A stretch of DNA of 64,000 nt from Sceloporus undulatus (GCF_019175285.1 NC_056524.1:12630132-12694131); one strand, 5' to 3'; positions 1-11,905 are shown, numbered from the stretch's first letter. Made by a program: numbers and translations. The notes: generated from the sequence alone by a model not told the origin.

Positions 1-960
1 TAGAATTTGGAAAATCTGTAGGAGTTGTACAAATTGGGAAAGGAGAATGCAAAAACAGGCTTTTCAGCAAGCCAATTAAACAGACTTACAGTACTGTTCT
101 TGCAGGGTTACTCAGTGGTAAATACCACAGACTCCAGTGGGACTTGCTCCACAGCAAATGACCATGGTACTGCAGCTTCCATTCTCAATATGAGTTTAAG
201 GTGTTTACTAATCAATAGCTTTACTGTTTAAAGAAGTAGTACCACTAAGATATTTTCCTGTTTAAAAATATTACCATGGCAATGGCAAACCTCCTCTGAA
301 TAAATCTTGCCAAGAAAATCCTATGATAGGGTTGCCATAAGTTGGAAACAGCTTGAAGGCACATGACAACAACAAGCAAACACATCAGTCATGATTAGAA
401 ATTTACTGAAATTAACATTGATAAAGAATGTTTGGGTTATTTGCAAGGCCATTTATTCCTGAGTCTGCAGGCTCTGCAGTAAATGCTATCAATGTATACA
501 CCACTTGTAAAACATGTGTTTTACAACCCATCAGTGCTTCATACCTCCAATTTACATATGAAAACAGGGATGTATTTGGTCCAACTCAGAGCATTCTCAA
601 GATGGCAAAAATTATTAATGACAAACTAGGAGAGGCTGCAGCAATTTGTTTTTGCCTAAGACTATAGAGAAGGAAAAGATTTCACCTGCTCCTCTCCATT
701 ACTGAGTTGCTGCTGAGCTGAGCAAAACAAGCTACTTTTGCACTTTGAACTAAGTTTGCAGCAACTGACGTGAGCTAAGAACAATAGAGAAAACTGGGAG
801 GAGAGATACTGGAGTATTTGTAAAGCAGTTGAAAAAGCAGTTGAAAAAGTGGGATTAATTGGAACTGTCCCAGCCAGATCAGGACAGTTGGCCACCATGG
901 TGCTTGAACTCAACTCAAAACATTGTGTAGCTTTCAACTAGGGCTAGCAGATCACTCTAA
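1..960. other. Non-coding DNA with one SINE tail
   Basis: No open frame with a recognisable product. About 268-376 is a 3' fragment of the tRNA-type lizard SINE. The rest is AT-rich sequence in which I see no family and no splice-site-flanked exon. Confidence 0.5.
268..376 (+). repeat. tRNA-type squamate SINE, 3' fragment
   Basis: Carries the family's 3' body (cctcctctgaa...cttgccaagaaaa) followed by a 'ccataag...gcttgaaggcacatgacaacaac' tail. The tRNA-like head is missing. The same tail recurs more than ten times in this window. Confidence 0.8.
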
Positions 961-962
961 TA

Positions 963-1232
963 CAGTCAACCCTCCGTATCCATGGATATTTTATCCACCA
1001 TTCATGCATCCACAGTTTGAAAATATTTTTAAAAATATATAAATTACAAAAAGCAAACCTTCATTTTGCCATTTTATCTAAAGGACACCATTTTACTATG
1101 CCATTGTATTTAATAGGTCAGGAATCTTCATTACTGGGTTGCGCTGGGGTGTGATAACAACTTGCACATTTTGTTATCCATGTGGGGAATCCTGGAACCA
1201 TACCCCAGTGGTTATTAAGGGGCCACTATACT
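963..1232. mobile_element. pogo/Tigger-like non-autonomous DNA transposon
   Basis: Starts cagtcaaccctccgtatccatgg after TA and ends with a GGGGCCACTATA-type end. Such CAGT...CCCTC(C)...termini with TA target sites are typical of pogo-group Tc1/mariner elements. There is no transposase frame, so it is a non-autonomous relic. Confidence 0.6.
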
Positions 1233-3207
1233 AAAGCAAAGCACACCCCTTTGCAACACTTTCCTCCCTCCCATATACTGTGGAGCAGGACAATGAATAT
1301 TCATATTCCCGGTAACCTTATAAATTTGGATCTGACAAATGATTTCTCCCTTTAGAGGTAAGAGGAGACAGATGCTGAGTCATCATCAATGGGAACCCAC
1401 ATAAATTAATTAGCTTGATGTGGGATGGATCTAAAAGCTCCTTTCCGCTAATAGTTTTCCTCAGAAGAGAACTTTTGAATCCAAACCTAGCAGGTTTATT
1501 ACCCTAAAGGTCCATAGGGGTGAGGAAGGGACCATTTAGATTCTTTTGTTCAGTCATCTAAATACCTCTGATATCATCTTTGCTACATATTTAAATTTAC
1601 GCTGCTGTGCTGTTTCCTCATTCATTAGGATAAATATTACTCACTAAAAACAGATTTCCTTTGCTGTTCCATAAACTGAAAACAATTCTTAGTCTGGAAG
1701 AAATGTAGGGTTCTTTTGATTCACTTTATGGCGGTCATCTCTACTTTAACATTTCTCAGAAATGAATAACATCCATATGTTTGTTTCATAAATGTGGAGG
1801 AGTATATTTATTGTTCACAATCATGTGAACTGTTCTCAGGTTTAGCCCAATTTTGAATAAAGTTGAGTTAGATTTCAAAACCTCCTCTGAACAAATCTTG
1901 TCAAGAAAAGCCCATGATAGGTTCACCTTAGGGTTACTATAAGTCAAAAATGACTTGAAGACACACAACACAAACAGATTTCAAAGCCGTAGCCATAGTA
2001 GTCTGTATCAACATAAAATGATATAAGAAAAATCTGTTGTATCTTTGAAACTGGAAAAAACAAACAAGTATTGGCCTTTGTGGGCTCCATCTGATGAAGC
2101 CGACTGAAGTCTACAAAAGCCTATGCTAGATATTTCTTTTTGAATTAGATTATGAAGGATAACAATCATTCACTTACTTATTGAAAGAAAGAGGTGATTT
2201 GTTAGTACTACAACAAGACAAAAGCAAAATCCTAAAGTTTTTCAGAATTTGTAAACATGTTAAGTTCAAGATTATTGATGTGTTGCAAATGCAAGCTGGT
2301 TCTTCAGAGGGGAAATTATCCAGTGTAAAACAACTCAAGGGATTTATTTCTTCGGTTCATAAAAATCAAACAGTTGGTTTCCATCTCATGTTAAACCACA
2401 ATGCTTCCAAGTGGCAGGAAGCTCCAAACTTCCAGTGCTTACACAAGCAAGAATGGCTATGTGTCACTGCCTCAGTTCTAGGGCTCCATCTCAGAACTGC
2501 TGAGTTCTTGCTCAAGCTGTCTTTCAAATGGTTTTTCCCTTCTGTACGTTAACTGATCGTCAGTGAATGAGGAAGCCTTTATACTCATGCAGTTACAAAC
2601 CTGGGAGATTATAAAACACAGCTAAACTCCAGCATAAGCACTGTTTTTGGCAAACGCACCAGAAATGTTAGCCTAGTCCTAAGAACGTTTATCCTGTGGT
2701 TTTATTTGAAGTGAACAACTGCTGACAGAGACATGGTGACTTAGCACCAGTATGTCCATGATCAACTGGACTTGTATTTTTAGACCATCAAAAGTTCTAA
2801 TTACTGTTGTACCACTTGATTATTTTTGTCTTGCCTTTCCCACAATACTGAGACTCACTGTGAAAAATGTTCTTTTATTATGGTATTATTATATTCAGCA
2901 CACTGTATACTAAAATAATGGTGGACTACCACTACACAGTATCTTTTTCATGCAACAGATCTCATTTTTAGGTGCCAAACACCAATGGTGACACAAGCAT
3001 ATAAAGCTGTCACATATGTCCACAGACCACTGATCTACACAGCCTAGTGCTACCTTATTCACCACGATTTCTGGAAGAGTTTTTTTCCCCTCCAAACCTT
3101 GCTACCTATGATCCTTCAAAAGGTCCAGATATTGCACCTAGGATCTTCTATATACAAACATGTTGTCTGCCACTGAATTATTCCACTCCTCAGTTCTCCA
3201 GAGTATA
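1233..3207. other. Gene-free stretch with small repeat fragments
   Basis: Holds a SINE tail (1879-1976) and a fragment of the 'ctttgaaactg...tctgatgaagccgactgaagtctacaaaagc' repeat (1975-2135). A 123-residue open frame at 2181-2552 (+) has no recognisable motif, no splice context and resembles nothing I know. No gene is supported. Confidence 0.5.
1879..1976 (+). repeat. tRNA-type squamate SINE, 3' fragment
   Basis: Same 3' body and 'gtcaaaaatgacttgaagac' tail as the other SINE copies. Only the last hundred bases are present. Confidence 0.8.
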
Positions 3208-3440
3208 GTGTGCTCTTGGTATCCACTGGGGTTTGGTTCCAGGACCCCTGTGGATACCAAAATCCATGGATGTTCAAGTCCCATTACGTATAATGGCATA
3301 GCAAAATGGTGTCCCTTATAGCAAACAGAAAAGGAAGGTTTGCTTTTTGGAATTTATACTTATCTTAAACATATTTTCAAGCCGTGGATGCTTGAATTCA
3401 TGGATAAAGAATCAGTGGATATGGAAGGTACATTGGGATT
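3208..3440 (+). mobile_element. pogo/Tigger-like MITE
   Basis: Contains the family landmarks 'ggttccaggacccctgtggataccaaaatccatgg', 'aagtcccatta...taatggcatag' and a terminal 'ggataaagaatcagtggatatgg'. Degenerate relatives lie at 20745-21075, 25305-25535 and 59310-59545. Confidence 0.6.
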
Positions 3441-3537
3441 TGGAAAGCATAAATATGACCAGTGGAACAAGAAAATGGTCTCTGAGGCTTTATCACAGTC
3501 TTACTAGGGATGTGTCTTGCTGTAATAATAATAATCC

Positions 3538-3738
3538 ATAGATTTTTGTGGGGTTTTCAGGCTATGTGGTCATGTTCTAGAAGAGTTTCTACCTGACGTT
3601 TCACCAGCATCTGTGGCTGGCATCTTCAGAGATTTCTCTGAAGATGCCAGCCACAGATGTTGGTGAAACGTCAGGAAGAAACTCTTCTAGAACATGACCA
3701 CATAGCCTGAAAAACTCACAAAAATCTATGGATGCTGG
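3538..3738. mobile_element. Long-hairpin MITE (fold-back element)
   Basis: Two arms of about 95 bases are near-perfect inverted copies around a centre at about 3635: 'ctagaagagtttctacctgacg' in one arm answers 'cgtcaggaagaaactcttctag' in the other. The same family is at 6572-7045 (interrupted) and 44135-44372. Class unknown; no coding capacity. Confidence 0.8.
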
Positions 3739-3774
3739 CCATGAAAGCCTTCAACTTCACAATAATAATACAGT

Positions 3775-3955
3775 TTGATACCACTTTAACTCCATCCGAC
3801 AGAATCCTGAAATTTGTAGTTTTGTGAGGCACCAGCACTCTTTGGCAGAGAAGGCAAAAGACCCTGTAAAACTGCAAATCCTAGGATGGAAATATGGTAA
3901 GCACTTTAAAGTGGTGCCAAACGGCATTATTTATACAGTGCAGATTCACACTGGG
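3775..3955. mobile_element. MITE of the 'ataccactttaact...aatttgtagtttt' family
   Basis: Imperfect inverted repeat: the left arm 'gataccactttaactccatccg...aatcctgaaatttgtagtttt' is mirrored by 'aaaactgcaaatcctaggatgg...cactttaaagtgg'. Relatives flank CCDC89 (51220-51600) and its pseudogene (17130-17500). Confidence 0.65.
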
Positions 3956-4229
3956 AGTGGGAAAAGGAGAATGTGAATGAAAGAAAAGCTATATTATATA
4001 AATTTCACTCATGCAACAGCAAGCAATAGCATCTGCTTGTCTTGATGATGCACACCATAACCGCTGTAATAATGTATTAGTATTTAAAACAATGGGCATA
4101 ATATTGTATAGACTCTTCTATAAAGCAGAAGAAAAAGTAGAACTATTTTTTTAAAATACTGGTTAGCTACTGCAACATGAGCAATATTTTAATATTAGAA
4201 ACAGTAAAGAAAGAAGGTTAAAATCATAT

Positions 4230-5810
4230 TTATTTATGAGTAGTTTTATTTAACATATACCCTGGGAAAAGAGATCTCCATAGTCTTTTCTTTATTTTGT
4301 CTGCTCGGAAACAGCTATAAAGTAACAAAAATATTGTTATATTATTTTAAATATATATCTAAAGTAAGGTTAAGTGACATCTGTAAAAGATTTTAGCTTC
4401 TTAATGTAACCTACTGGGTTTGACTATTAAATTCTGATTATTTTGTAACGTTTCCCATAAAAAGGCACGCTCATAATAATTTGCTCCACAGCTATTCCCC
4501 CTCCCTTGTCAAAACAATATCTTTTGCACTGGGGTTATTTCACCACATATGTTAACTACAAATTTCCTTTCCATCCTCCCTGCCTCAGTACTAAAAAGAC
4601 AAAAAAAATGTTTTGAGAAATAAAAAACTGAGATCAGAACAAGATTTGCAAACAGTTTCAAGTGATGCACCACCCCCGCTTTGTATTCAGACACAAATGC
4701 ATGAAAAGCTTCTATTCAGTCTCTCCCCAGAAAAACAAACAACAATTTCATTCTCCCGTTCAAATGCTTTTAATGTAAAATTGCATGTATATGAAATCCA
4801 TTTTATGAAAAAAGACAGACAAAAAAATGAGATAGGAAGCTTCATAGCCCACCTTTCTTCTTGACTGGCATGCTTGCTGTTATTTCTGGCACAGGATGCA
4901 CGTTCTTATCTACCGGTATCAAGAGAGTCCCGCTGGGATTGTCTTGTGAGGTCAGAAATTTGCCATCCAATTCAAAACACTTACACAGTTCAGCTTAGAA
5001 ACAGAGCTCGACTATCTTCATTTTCCACAGCGGCACTCAGTTTTCTCCCATTCAAAAACTCCCAACACTGCCCATGAAACAGCAAGAGGGAAGGGGAAAA
5101 AAGTTTAGGGAATTTTTGCCAGAGGAGTTGTCAAAATCTGTAAAATATTTCCCAGTCTATAAAAATATACAAGAGATAACATCCGTCAGCCTACAAAATG
5201 GTATAAGAATCCCTCTCGATAGCAAAGGGTATTTTTTGTTCCAAAAATAGAAATTAGGTGAACATAGGAAATACATTTAAGGCACAGTCCAAGTCTTGGC
5301 AGTCCTAATAATCCACTTCATCACATTCTGGCACCACCTAATCTTAAAACCAGTTCTCATATAATCCAAACAAAATTTCTGAAGAAGACAGAAGCAGTTC
5401 AAAGGGACTTTTCCCCCTGCTCTCTGCATTCACAGGTTTTACCAGTTAGCTACAATACTGGAGACACACAACAGTCTTCTGTGCACTGCGGGGGGGAAAC
5501 GGTCCAGGTTTCACTTTGGTACCCAAACAGCAGTCACTTTCATTTTTATTTTCTCCACCCAGCCTTCTGGCCTTTAATGTTCCTCTGATCCTCAGCTGTA
5601 TTAAGCCCAAGAGGATTGAAAGCAATCCCTTGAATGGAATTATTAAAGTGACAGTGCTATTCACAGGGCAGTCTGGTGGCGCAGACGCTTGTGCACTGGA
5701 GTCATTGACTTCTTGCCATTTCGCTCTTTGCTCAGCAGCAGCTGCCTAATGAGAGAGGAGCAAAGTTCTTAGAAGAGTTTCCCAAAATGTTGTGCAGAGA
5801 GGCAGGAATA
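4230..5810 (-). other. Possible 3' UTR of the unrecognised gene
   Basis: This stretch is free of the repeat families that crowd its flanks and lies directly after the stop codon of the possible terminal exon at 5811-5901 (minus strand). Reverse-strand AATAAA-type signals occur near 4220-4235. That it is a UTR is inference from position and absence of repeats only; no protein-coding frame is supported in it. Confidence 0.25.
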
Positions 5811-5901
5811 TTAATGGAGAACAAAAGAGGGCATGAAGTCAGTCCAGAGCTTCTGTGCTTGCTGGCACAGCTGGTTGGCCTCACCATAACCTCCAGTTTT
5901 C
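5811..5901 (-). CDS. Possible terminal coding exon of an unrecognised gene
   Basis: On the minus strand a pyrimidine tract (a TTTG repeat) and tttctgcag acceptor are followed by a short open frame reading KTGGYGEANQLCQQAQKLW and then TDFMPSFVLH before TAA. The sequence has the look of a real helical C-terminus (no low complexity, no repeat match), and repeat-poor DNA follows it. I do not recognise the family. It may belong to the leftward gene that starts at the divergent promoter near 11.9 kb, but no intermediate exon was identified, so the link is inference. It could also be a chance open frame after a good acceptor. Confidence 0.35.
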
Positions 5902-5906
5902 CTGCA

Positions 5907-5936
5907 GAAACAAACAAACAAACAAACAAACAAACA
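5907..5936. repeat. (AAAC)n microsatellite
   Basis: Seven tandem caaa units. On the minus strand this TTTG run forms the tract just upstream of the possible terminal exon acceptor. Confidence 0.9.
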
Positions 5937-6571
5937 TAACACAGTGACAGTGTTTTCCCCCTCTCTACAGTGCTGAAAACAAAGGATCAAAGTGCAATTT
6001 AGTCTACAAATGTTTCCCTTTAGGCATATAAAGCTGCATTGCAATTGTCTTCTTTATAGGGTAAAAATTCTGTTTAACAAGGGGATTTTTTTTAACCTGG
6101 TCTTAAACACTGCTTCATATGGATTCTGTTGGAAAGCAGACACAAACATATATTTCTGCCTTGACATAAATATAACTCTGTGTTCTCATAAAATAGTAGT
6201 GTTATCACAACCTGAGGGTATTACTGTTTTTTTCATAAAGGAGTAACGGCCTTTATTTAGGTGAAGAAGAACTGAACCTAAAACTGTTTTACATGAAGAA
6301 TGAAGTTGCATTCGATGTTGCAGGCAATCAAGAACACAAATGTGAACTGTTTTCTTTAGATGCTCCTGTTAAGCAAGGTAACAATTAAAAACAGCACAGA
6401 AAGCCTGAAATATGGATTCTGCAGAAACAGCAGGAAAAAAACAAAACTGAAAAAAACAAGAAGTCAAGAAGAGGGATGGGCAAGAGCAGAACAAAGGTAC
6501 AGCGTAGCAGTGGAAGAATTAGATCCAGTAATGGGATTCATTTAAGGAGTCCTGTTAATAAGAAAATAATA

Positions 6572-7045
6572 TGAAACAATGTGAAGTCAAAGGCTTTCAT
6601 GGCCAGCATCCATAGTTTTTGGTGGGTTTTTCGGGCTATGAATTATTATTATTATTATTATTAACGTTTATTTAGAAAGCGCTGTAAATTTACACAGCGC
6701 TGTACATACAATCTTTTTAATTAGACGGTTCCCTGCCCTCAGGCTTACAATCTAAAAAGACACAACACAAAAGGAAAAGGGAGCAGTGGTGGCGAAGGGG
6801 ATGTGGTCCAGCACTCTTCTCTACCTCCAAGGCCTGGACCAAGGCAGATGGACTGGAGGGAGGGCTTGGCTTCTTGGACCTAGCCTGCCTCTCTCTCCCT
6901 CAAGATGGTGGATGAAGGGAGGGCTTGTCTTCTTCCAGGCAGACAGTTGAAGATCTGAAGATGCCAGCCACAGCTGCTGGCAAAACATCAGGAATAAACT
7001 CTTCTAGAACATGGCCTCATAGCCCCCCAAAATTCACCAAAAACG
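6572..7045. mobile_element. Fold-back MITE split by another repeat
   Basis: The left arm begins 'gaagtcaaaggctttcatgg' (6572-6640). The right arm, 'gaagatgccagccacagctg' onward, is at 6955-7045. Between them sits 6640-6950: an (ATT)n run followed by a repeat reading 'agcgctgtacatacaatc...gacggttccctgccctcagg'. Compare the uninterrupted copy at 3538-3738: the insert arrived second. Confidence 0.65.
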
Positions 7046-7125
7046 ATAATATGAAACAGTTACTTAAAAGCCAAGTCTGAAAGGTAGAAATTCTAACAAA
7101 TTTGGAAGAGGTAACTAAGAGAGAG

Positions 7126-7348
7126 TGAGCCAGTGTAGTGTTTTGAGCACTGGACTACAACTCTGGAGAAAAAGGTTCAGGTCCCCGCTCAGTCAAGGAA
7201 ACTCACTGGATGACCTTGGGCAAGTCACATTCTCTCAGCCTCAGAGGAAGACAAAGGCAAAACCCCCTCTGAACAAATCTTTCCCAAAAAGCCCATGACA
7301 GATTCTCTTTAGGTCACCACAATTTAAAGGTACATAACAACAACAATT
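7126..7348 (+). repeat. tRNA-type squamate SINE, nearly complete
   Basis: Begins 'gagccagtgtagtgttttgagcac' (A-box region), has a GGTTCAGGTCCCC B-box-like motif, then 'ggatgaccttgggcaagtcac' and the shared 3' body and tail ending in acaacaacaa. Confidence 0.85.
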
Positions 7349-8605
7349 GGAAGAGATGGATTGGAGTCACTGTCCACTTAAAAGCTTATGTCAATGGAAA
7401 AACTGATTCCCAATGAAAAGGAAGTTATTACAGGTTCTCTGAAGATCCCATCCAGCTCAGGCAGTAGCAGGAAGAGGGGACTCCAGAGACCATTACAGTT
7501 CATGAAACACAGTTTATGTTTTAGGATTTAGGCTGCTAATATGATATCAGTGATAAAGGATAACTATAACCAGATGTGGGAGAATTCAAGATATAGCCGT
7601 GTTAGGCTGTAGAACCAGCATGTAGTGAGATCTTGTAGCACCTTTGAAACTAACTAAAGAAAGAAATTGGCAGCTTGAGCTTTCATACACTTAAGTCTAC
7701 TTCCTCAATCTGAATGTTATCTTGCCTCATGTGATCTCTTCCAAACTGCATCTGTATGTATCTCTCTACATACTATAACAAGATGTGTTAGTGTGCTATA
7801 GGGCGTGAAGAAGTGAATAATATGTTAACGTCATAAGTTGTATTCAATAAGATTTTATTTGTTATTAATGACAGCTTTGCCAACTGATTGTTTGCTGTTG
7901 CCAAAGCTACCATGAATTAAAACTTAAAAGCCCAAAACAGTCTTTATTCATAAACAATAGTGGGGAAAGATCTAGTAAAGACCCTCATGGCAGCAATATC
8001 TTGGGAAGAATGTGGGAAAGCATCTGTGTTTGCAGCTATGCGGACAAGGGAAAGCCTAGGGTGGTAATTCAAGGTGGGATTACAATGGTATGTACAGGGG
8101 GAGCACTCACATAAACTAGGAGGTTGAATAAAAGGTGTGTTTAGGAAGGTAATATAGAAACAAGAAAGTGAATCAAAATAATTGTAGGGAAAGAACAGCA
8201 TTGAGTGAAGGTGTAGAAAGCTAGATGAAGGAGCATGTAGTAAAGGAGACTGGATGCAGCCTTAATAAGGAGTTACACCATGAAGCCAAACAGCAAACTA
8301 CAGACTTGGTTTGCTTGAAATCTTCTTTTTGTCTTTGTCTTATCCTCTACTTCAGGATCAGCACAGGATCAGGGATTTATGGCCTTGAGGTATAGCCAGG
8401 CATCTATACAGGACAGAATACTGGCAGACCCCTGCATTTGGGGAAGAAGCAAAGAGAAGACAGGAGTCGGATCTGGACCAGCAAATAAGAAAATAGAAGT
8501 ATGACGGGAATTTGCTCAGATGTCAGAAGTTCAGAGCCTGGGAAGCAATAAGGCAGGTGATGGCAGCCTGAACGCTGGGATCATGTAGGAGCGACACAAG
8601 CAAAT
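7349..8605. other. Gene-free stretch
   Basis: Contains one copy of the 'cttgtagcacctttgaaactaac...cttaagtctacttcctcaat' repeat (about 7575-7720). The open frame at 7944-8201 (-) has no recognisable product. Nothing else is supported. Confidence 0.45.
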
Positions 8606-8942
8606 ACAGTTGTCCCTCCATATTCACTAGGGTTAGGGGAACAAGACCCCCGTGAATATGGAAAAACCGCAAATAACAAAAACACTGTTTTTACCTGAGA
8701 GGACACCTCTCTAGGAATCTCTAGGTCCTCCAGTCCAACTCTGTGGTCAATGTCCAACATACACTGACCATAGAATGGCACTGGAGTAGCTACAAATGGA
8801 CTTTCAGTGCAACTTTTAGTTAAAGTTGACCACAGAGTTGCACTGCAGGACCTCGACAGTCCTAGAGAGAACATATTCATGAAATCCATGAATAATCAAA
8901 TCCACAGATATCAAAGCTGCAAATATGGAGGGATGACTGTAG
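8606..8942. mobile_element. pogo-like MITE, family with 'ctctaggaatctctaggtcctccag' core
   Basis: TA-flanked, starting cagttgtccctccatattc and ending atatggagggatgactgta: inverted termini of about 20 bases. Internal paired motifs 'tctaggaatctctaggtcctcc' and 'aacttta...gttgac' recur inverted. Sister copies: 33663-34022, 45975-46290, 48893-49066. Confidence 0.75.
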
Positions 8943-9329
8943 TGTGTTTGTAACATATAAGGTCAGAGAACTGAGCAAAGTACAGAAATCTAAAGAGATC
9001 CTAAAAGAGAAGATAAATGCAAAAAGTACCTAATGCTGTGAGCTGGTAGCAGAAAGAAACTGAGGGGAAGAAGTGTTGTCCTTTATAAGAGAGACTAAAA
9101 AGGTTGTGAGAAAAAATCAAAAAGGCAATGTTAAACACAATCAGATATATGCCTCTGGATGAAGTGTTTTTAGGGAGATCCATAAAAGCACAGCAAGAGA
9201 CACAGCCTAGGTATAGAGACAGGTTGGCTTCTTTTGAACCATGTGTTTAGGGATGCATGAAATTGTTTGCATACAAAGTGGGCTAAGATATGTAACAGCA
9301 GTGGGCTGAAGTCAAGGCAATATCCTGTT

Positions 9330-9512
9330 ATTGTTGTTGTGGTGGGGTGCCTTCAAGTTGCTTCTGACTTATGGCAACCCTATCTCGGGGTCTTGGCAAC
9401 ATTTGTTCAGAAGGGGTTTGCCTTTGCCTTCCTCTAAGGCTGAGAGAGTGTGACTTGCCCAAAAGGATTCAAACCGTGGTTACAAACCCCAGCTCAAACT
9501 AGTATAACACAC
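9330..9512 (-). repeat. tRNA-type squamate SINE, reverse orientation
   Basis: Reads 'ttgttgttgtggtggggtgccttcaagttgcttctgacttatggcaaccc', the reverse of the family tail, then the reverse body. Its partner in arm B is at about 63795-63975. Confidence 0.8.
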
Positions 9513-10124
9513 TGGCTCTTGGTCAATGTCTGCCTCCCTCAATAGTGCCAAGCTGCTGCTGCTAACCCTGAAGCATAAGCAGCCTTGAGGAAAATGCTAG
9601 AGACCAAAAGTTTCTGGCAGGGCACAGGGAAAGGGGTTATGGAAAGAAAGAGAATAGGGCTAGGAATTATAGCCACCCTTCCTTGCTAGAAACAGCTCCT
9701 GATGTTGACACAATGGGATACAGTCATGTGAGCGGGTGATGGAGATGAGCCACCAAGGTGCTCCAGAGAGAAAATAAGTGATGTGGCAGAAAACTCACAG
9801 GTGTGGGAGTGGAGGACAGGGGTCTGGCAGGATTCATGTGTGGAGAGGGCAAATAAAATGGGACAGGGAAATTATTGGGGTGAACTATTAATACATCAGA
9901 AGAGTGAATGGGAAGGGAGAGGGATGATGAAACGTTCATCACAGTGGGAGGTGGGGAGAGAAGAGCCATGATAATCGGTATCCATGAGCAGACAAAGAGC
10001 AGGTGCAAGGGATGAACAGAAAAATGATAAATAATAACAATAATAATAACAACAACAACAATAGTAATGACAATAATAATGCATGTCTTATCTCCCCAAG
10101 GCAGAGTACAACATAGATTTAAAT

Positions 10125-10345
10125 ACAATATGGTTTGAGCATTGGACAGACCAGGGTTTGAATCCTGGCTTGGCCATGGAAATCCACTTGGGTGACCATG
10201 GGCAAGTCATGATCTCTCAGCCTCAGAGGGTGGCAATGGTAACCCTCCCATCTGAAGAAATGTGCCAAGAAAACTCTACAACAGGTTTGCCTTGGGGTTG
10301 TCGTAAGTCAGAAATGACTTGAAGGCGCACAACAACGACAATAGC
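10125..10345 (+). repeat. tRNA-type squamate SINE
   Basis: Head 'ggtttgagcattggacagacc', body, 'gtcagaaatgacttgaaggcgcacaac' tail. Arm B copy at about 62960-63175 (-). Confidence 0.85.
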
Positions 10346-10615
10346 ATAAACTGTTTAATCACGTAAGTTAAAATACATAAACCAAGATTAAAAATAGCAT
10401 CAAGCAAGCAGACCAGTGATGAAGAGCTACCAAATGCAGGATGGAAGAGAAGACAAGCAGAGTCGGGTAGGGAAAGGGGTCGGGGGGGGTGCTGGGGGGA
10501 ATTTTAGATTATTTTAACCCATTACTTGTGGATACTTTACTTAAGGATTCCAATAATGAATGGAGGGAAGCAGAAACTGGGAACGAAGACAAAGGGGACT
10601 CCAAGGCAGATATAA

Positions 10616-10900
10616 ATGAATACTGTACTTAAAAGGGTTCCCTACATGGTTTGGGTCCAGGTTACCCACAAGATCACCTCCTCCAATATAATCCCACCCC
10701 ATACACTCAGGTCCTCTGGCGGACATTTACTCCAGTCAGCCAAGACTAGGTTGGCAACGCAGCCAGAGATCTTTCTTCCAGCTGCCCCTAGACTCCGGAA
10801 GGACCTGAATATGCTCTCCAGATTTAAAAAACAGCACGAAGACCAGCCTCTTCGGGCAGACTTTTCCAGACGGTTTTTGAATTGTGAATTTTAAGTGTGT
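10616..10900 (+). repeat. LINE 3' fragment (L2/CR1-type reverse transcriptase C-terminus)
   Basis: Translation in pieces resembles the C-terminal tail of L2-like reverse transcriptases (GPGYLQD..., RTLRSSGGHLLQSAKTRLAT, APRLRKDLN, LKTSLFRQTFPDGF, the last clearest in arm B at 62400-62630). Only the end of ORF2 is present, with small indels. A relative is at 23243-23520. Confidence 0.65.
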
Positions 10901-10992
10901 CGTGTTTAAAAAGTGTTGGTCTTATTTGTCCATTCAAAGGCTGCATGTTTTAATTAATGCATTTTTAATTGAAGTGGTGCACTGTTGTTTGT

Positions 10993-11175
10993 TGTAGTGG
11001 TTTGAGCACTGGCCAGACGCTGGGAGACTAGGGTTCAAATCCCAGCTCGACCGTGGAAACCCACTGGGCGGTTTTGGGCAAGTCACACTCCTCAGCCAAG
11101 AAACCCCCATACAGGGTTTGCCTTAGGGAGCCGTAAGTCAGAGATGACTTCAAGGCACAACAACAACAACAACAT
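10993..11175 (+). repeat. tRNA-type squamate SINE
   Basis: Head 'gtagtggtttgagcactggcc', body with 'gggcaagtcacactc', tail with acaacaacaaca. Arm B copy at about 62103-62300. Confidence 0.85.
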
Positions 11176-11375
11176 TGTTGATTTGTGGTTGTTCCCTGCC
11201 TCAATCTGTTAGGAGAAGTAAGAAATTATATTACTACTACAATACTAACTATTACTTTGCTTTTGTTCTTTGCCCGATCCAGAGGAGAAGTCAGTAAGAA
11301 ATCATCCTCATTATTATTATTATTAACAGAACTAACTACTTGTCTTGCCTCCGCCTCAATCCATGGGGAGAGGAG

Positions 11376-11380
11376 GTAAA

Positions 11381-11411
<31 letters not shown>

Positions 11412-11445
11412 TAATAATAATAATAAATAATAATAATAATAATGT
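11376..11445. repeat. (AAT)n microsatellite
   Basis: About 20 imperfect aat units, part of a set of (AAT)n runs near 'cctcaatccatggggagag' repeats. Arm B has the reverse run at 61838-61885. Lengths differ between arms. Confidence 0.9.
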
Positions 11446-11778
11446 AAAAATGTCGGTTCTTCCCGCACCTTGGTCCATGGGGAGAACTGGGTAAGAAACA
11501 GCATTATTGCTGTGTTGTTGTTGCTATCATCATCATCTCTCCAAGGGCCACCAAAAGAAGAGCGACTCCGTGTCTGTATCTGAGTCGCTGGAAGTACACC
11601 GCGTGTCTGGAGGGGCGCGTTCAGACGAGCAAGACTAAACCCTTGTCTAAAAGGGAGGGAAGAAAAAGAAGAACCTGAGAAGGAACCAGAACCATGGCTA
11701 TTGCAACCACCACACGCCATTGCCCCAGTAATATCCCCCAGTCACCCAGTCAGGGAGTAATTATCATGATCATTATAC

Positions 11779-11905
11779 CCCGCGGGCTGCTGCGCCCCCA
11801 TCGAGGAGGAAGAGGAGGCCCGTCGTCCCAGTCGAAGCGCTCAGAATGCGGCTAATGAGCTGCCTCAGCCGCCACCGCCGCCATCTCCCCCTCCTCCTTC
11901 GCCAT
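11779..11905 (-). CDS. Possible first coding exon of an unrecognised gene, arm A copy
   Basis: Reverse-strand ATG followed by an Ala/Glu/Ser-rich stretch ending near a possible GT donor. In arm A small indels put the frame out (MAKEEGEMAAVAAEAAH then stop), whereas arm B reads on for 45 codons. It lies in a CpG-rich, CCAAT-bearing block with TMEM126A leaving the other way. I do not recognise the protein; such Ala-rich N-termini are typical of first exons but not diagnostic. Confidence 0.35.

Noticed and set aside
2181-2552. 123-codon frame, plus strand
   Set aside because: No motif, no splice or promoter context, ordinary AT-rich composition; length is within chance for a 64-kb window.
11226-11720. 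164-codon minus frame with Tyr/Asn runs
   Set aside because: Translation of (AAT)n microsatellites; frame differs in arm B.
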